Origin: Candidatus Helarchaeota archaeon | GTDB lineage: Archaea; Asgardarchaeota; Lokiarchaeia; Helarchaeales; HEL-GB-A | Assembly (NCBI GenBank): GCA_013375405.1 | Contig: JABXJU010000083.1 | Coordinates: forward strand, 1-16,908 | DNA: 16,908 nucleotides | Direction: 5' to 3' | Part shown: one piece after another, positions 14,875 through 16,908 of the stretch | Layout: each line of letters opens with the position of its first letter | Position numbering within the stretch: position 1 is the first letter of the stretch | Notes under the pieces: model-generated | Told to the model about the DNA's origin: nothing | What the model saw: only the letters and a program-made list of their open reading frames with translations | Databases searched by the model: none | Made by a program: the position numbers and the translations under genes

Positions 14875-16397
14875 TGTTCTTCAACCTTCAAGATTTGCTT
14901 TAAAGAATTATAATAATAGGGAGGAGCCTCATCTAAAATTTTCATTAAACCTTTAAAATTTCGCTTTCTTTTCCCTTTGGCAAGCTTTTCAATCAACGGT
15001 ATTCCAAAGGGCTTGTCCGCTGGAATATCTTTTATTTGAAAGAATTTCTTCTTAAGTGCTGCATTATAGAGCTTCTTACCTTTTTCCGATCGAACAACTA
15101 CGGTAGACCATCCAGGACCTGAACCAATTGATCCACAAGATATATCTGCCAATTCATTGGTTAAATCGACACAATAATGACATGCGTGACGGGCTAATGA
15201 AGTTACTTCTTTAATTGGAACTTCTGATGGATTTTTCTCTAAATCATAGACAAAAAACTTTCCTTTATTAATATCCATTTTTGAAACATTTGTGATTGGC
15301 GTTTTACAAATGTCCTCTGAGATTTTAACCACGTTTTCATAAGAAAATGTTTCCATACAGAAAATCCCAATTACATATTCAATGGAACCCCAAATATCTT
15401 CAAAAATATTTGAATAAACTTGATACTTACGCATTGCTTGGACTTGACAGGGTGTTCCAACGAACGCTAATTTCTTGAATCCAAGTTTGCGAGCTTCATT
15501 AAGAGCTACGAAATTAGGAGAGACCGCATATTTAGTGCCAGATCCTTCAAGAAGTTCTTCAAAATTTGATATTATAACCGCCATTGTATTCCATGATTTT
15601 GGCTTTCTTTTCGTTACAATTGCACCTTCTATCTCTTTCTTTTCTAAGAGATACTGTAAAAACGTAGTAACCATTCCACCATCCTGACAAACTCCCTTAA
15701 TTTTGTCATTTCGAGTTTGGGCAGATTTAATTATTCTAAATGGCCCATAGGGTTGTTCCTTCAGATCTTGAAAGAAACTAGCTTGGGGTCCAGACACATA
15801 CGTCCTCAATATATTTAATGGCATCAGAGTTCTAGGACAGTGATAATTACAAAAACCACAATGGATACATTTCTCCTCATCAATAGTTAGTTTGTCATCC
15901 ACAATTGTAATTGCTTCAACTGGACAAACTGCTTTACACGCGCCACAAAGGCAACATAGGTTTGAATCAACTATTATTTGAATTGGATCATAAGCCGATT
16001 GGAGATTCCAAGGAGAAATTAAATCTAATTCTAATTTCTCCTTATTTTTTGTCATTAATGATTTAATTCCATAAATCAATTTTTCTTTATCTCGTAATTC
16101 CAACCAACCTTCATTTTGAAGGGCCAGAATATGCTTCATAATTATAAATTCAGTGAGCTTCAATTCAGACGCAAGTTGTGAAATGGAGGCAAACCCTCTC
16201 GATAAAAGAGATAATAAAATTTGATATTTTTCTATTTCAACAAACATAATTTTATCTGTAATGTTTTCTATTTGATCTATTCTCAACTTTCCTGCTTGTT
16301 CAATATCGAGTTGGTTTTCGAGGAGCGAACGAACAAATAAACTTCCACCATATGCCTCAGTTACTGCATCCATCAGCTCTTTTGTTAATTTAGACAT
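14871..16397 (-). CDS. FrhB-like F420 oxidoreductase fused to winged-helix and ferredoxin domains
   Basis: Three parts are visible. Residues about 50-115 look like a winged helix-turn-helix (YQILLSLLSRGFASISQLAS, then a recognition-type helix and a short wing). Residues 145-190 are a two-cluster ferredoxin (C148, C151, C154, C158; C177, C180, C183, C187). Residues about 215-480 match FrhB, the F420- and FAD-binding beta subunit of F420-reducing enzymes (GVCQDGGMVTTFLQYLL, FVGTPCQVQAMR, GIFCMETFSYE, HYCVDLTNELADISCG, GSGPGWSTVVVRS). FrhB proteins pass hydride or electrons between F420 and iron-sulfur clusters, so this is probably the F420 entry of the Hdr complex. The wHTH part is unusual and might sense redox state or simply be structural. 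The GGAGGT ribosome-binding site, 6 nt before the ATG, fixes the start but is fully paired in a 7-bp hairpin. The stop overlaps the next gene by 4 nt. Confidence 0.85.
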   Translation of the reverse strand: MSKLTKELMDAVTEAYGGSLFVRSLLENQLDIEQAGKLRIDQIENITDKIMFVEIEKYQILLSLLSRGFASISQLASELKLTEFIIMKHILALQNEGWLELRDKEKLIYGIKSLMTKNKEKLELDLISPWNLQSAYDPIQIIVDSNLCCLCGACKAVCPVEAITIVDDKLTIDEEKCIHCGFCNYHCPRTLMPLNILRTYVSGPQASFFQDLKEQPYGPFRIIKSAQTRNDKIKGVCQDGGMVTTFLQYLLEKKEIEGAIVTKRKPKSWNTMAVIISNFEELLEGSGTKYAVSPNFVALNEARKLGFKKLAFVGTPCQVQAMRKYQVYSNIFEDIWGSIEYVIGIFCMETFSYENVVKISEDICKTPITNVSKMDINKGKFFVYDLEKNPSEVPIKEVTSLARHACHYCVDLTNELADISCGSIGSGPGWSTVVVRSEKGKKLYNAALKKKFFQIKDIPADKPFGIPLIEKLAKGKRKRNFKGLMKILDEAPPYYYNSLKQILKVEEQ

Positions 16398-16403
16398 TTT
16401 TTA

Positions 16404-16422
16404 CCTCCTTCGCTCAAAGAGG
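16404..16422 (-). promoter_or_regulatory. Hairpin sequestering the Shine-Dalgarno of the FrhB-like gene
   Basis: In the minus-strand RNA, CCUCUUU (16422-16416) pairs with AAGGAGG (16410-16404), seven pairs with one G-U, over the loop GAGCG. The 3' arm is the ribosome-binding site, 6 nt from the AUG at 16397, so it is completely occluded when folded. Confidence 0.5.
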
Positions 16423-16437
16423 ATTTCAATTGCTTTT

Positions 16438-16513
16438 GATTATTAACCCTTTGCGTTCAAGGATTGTCCTCTCGAACTTCCACCTTTTTATTCGAGAATC
16501 ATACTAAATAATC
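16438..16513 (-). promoter_or_regulatory. SECIS-like element in the 3' UTR of the selenoprotein VhuD gene
   Basis: Read on the minus strand, the 3' UTR folds into a three-way junction. P1 pairs GAUUAUU (16513-16507, starting at the last base of the stop codon) with AAUAAUC (16444-16438). Inside, AUGA (16502-16499) faces GA (16468-16467) across an 8-bp stem UUCUCGAA/UUCGAGAG (16498-16491, 16476-16469), capped by a 14-nt loop with AAAAA (16489-16485). A second hairpin AAUCCUU/AAGGGUU (16465-16459, 16451-16445) fills the rest. UGA/GA plus unpaired A residues about nine nt away is the eukaryotic SECIS core, reported in Lokiarchaeota. Its position 3' of a gene with two in-frame UGA codons supports the call. 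Confidence 0.62.
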
Positions 16514-16908
16514 TAATTTTTAAGTGGGTTAGGGCCGATTTTCTCCAATTTTCCCATCGTATCGTTAACTGCTTCGAGAAAGCGGTTGAATTCCGCTGCT
16601 CCGCATTCATACAAATTTACTCTCCGTTCATCGAGCCCAATTCGATTCAATACTCGTTTTACGAAATTAATTCGAGCTTGGGCTTTGAGATTTCCATTAT
16701 TGAAATCACATTCGCCAATATGTCATGAAATAATCATGACTGCATCAGCTCCATTTCTAAAGGAATGGAGGAGATGATAGGCATCGACCCGACCAGTGCA
16801 TCGTACTCGAATAATCCGAATATCTGTCGGATATTTATTTCGAGTAGTTCCCGTTAGATCAGCAGCCCCATACCCTCATTTATTACAGGCAAAGGCTACT
16901 ACTCTATA
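16513..16908 (-). CDS. vhuD: VhuD/MvhD selenoprotein with two in-frame UGA (Sec) codons, 5' partial
   Basis: A single frame from the right edge to TAG at 16513-16515 encodes an MvhD-family protein broken only by two TGA codons (16876-16878 and 16723-16725). It aligns without gaps to the Cys-form MvhD at 10175-10591. The first TGA sits in CNK-U-GYGAADL against CNWCGYAGADL (C19), and the second in IIS-U-HIGEC against VCGCHIGDC (C70). Other cysteines (RVRC, GEC) are conserved; the C68 position is Ile. About eight N-terminal codons lie beyond the window. VhuD is a known archaeal selenoprotein linking hydrogenase to HdrA. The 115 nt to the next gene hold a SECIS-like fold. The alternative, a decayed gene with two nonsense mutations, is unlikely because both stops are TGA, both fall on iron-sulfur ligand positions, and the rest is intact. 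Confidence 0.87.

Noticed and set aside
16586..16777. Plus-strand open frame of 63 codons
   Set aside because: It is antisense to the VhuD frame, shows no family features, and is explained by the coding strand opposite.
16723..16878. Reading the VhuD stops as a pseudogene
   Set aside because: Both stops are TGA, both fall on conserved Cys positions, and there is no frameshift or other damage; a SECIS-like fold follows.

Overview
The window reads as archaeal chromosome. It is AT-rich, and genes overlap by ATGA start/stop junctions. It carries F420/Hdr-type redox genes (HdrA, an HdrC-HdrB fusion, FrhB-like, MvhD-like), a RACo-type corrinoid activator and T-run terminators. A split MvhD/VhuD gene at the right edge has two in-frame TGA codons exactly where its paralogue has cysteines. 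Just behind it lies an RNA fold with a eukaryote-like SECIS core (AUGA/GA plus an A-rich loop). That combination is described for Lokiarchaeota, so an Asgard (Loki-type) archaeon is my best guess; this is inference, not proof.

Layout. 1-2441 (+): a VWA/MIDAS protein (open at the left edge) and an unrecognised two-domain protein with a Pro/Ser/Thr-rich linker. 2449-2520 (+): a 23-codon stump of a glutamate-cysteine-ligase-like (GCS2) gene, a diverged paralogue of the intact gene at 5303. 2402-4795 (-): an envelope block made of a seven-repeat SBBP-type beta-propeller anchored by two membrane segments, a four-helix membrane protein, and a small membrane protein split by a frameshift at an A10/T10 homopolymer. 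4796-5302: a long intergenic region with several inverted repeats and a possible leader or small RNA. 5303-10169 (+): a tightly overlapping trio, GCS2-family ligase, metal-dependent amidohydrolase with a long C-terminal extension, and a RACo-like corrinoid-protein reductive activator (2Fe-2S plus ASKHA). 10175-16908 (-): a convergent redox operon transcribed right to left: Sec-containing VhuD (partial), wHTH-ferredoxin-FrhB, HdrC-HdrB fusion, tandem HdrA-HdrA fusion, and a Cys-type MvhD.

How the parts may work together. The minus-strand operon looks like a soluble electron-bifurcating or confurcating heterodisulfide-reductase-like complex. FrhB would exchange electrons with F420, MvhD/VhuD would dock a hydrogenase or formate dehydrogenase, HdrBC would carry the disulfide site, and HdrA would hold the flavin and feed ferredoxin. 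RACo-type proteins need low-potential electrons to reset corrinoid proteins to Co(I), so the convergent RACo gene fits a methyl-transfer / Wood-Ljungdahl setting, although no corrinoid protein or methyltransferase lies in the window.

The most notable observation is the pair of MvhD-family genes bracketing one operon, one with two predicted selenocysteines and one with cysteine at the same positions. A three-way-junction SECIS candidate follows the Sec gene, and stem-loops involve the ribosome-binding sites of two downstream genes.
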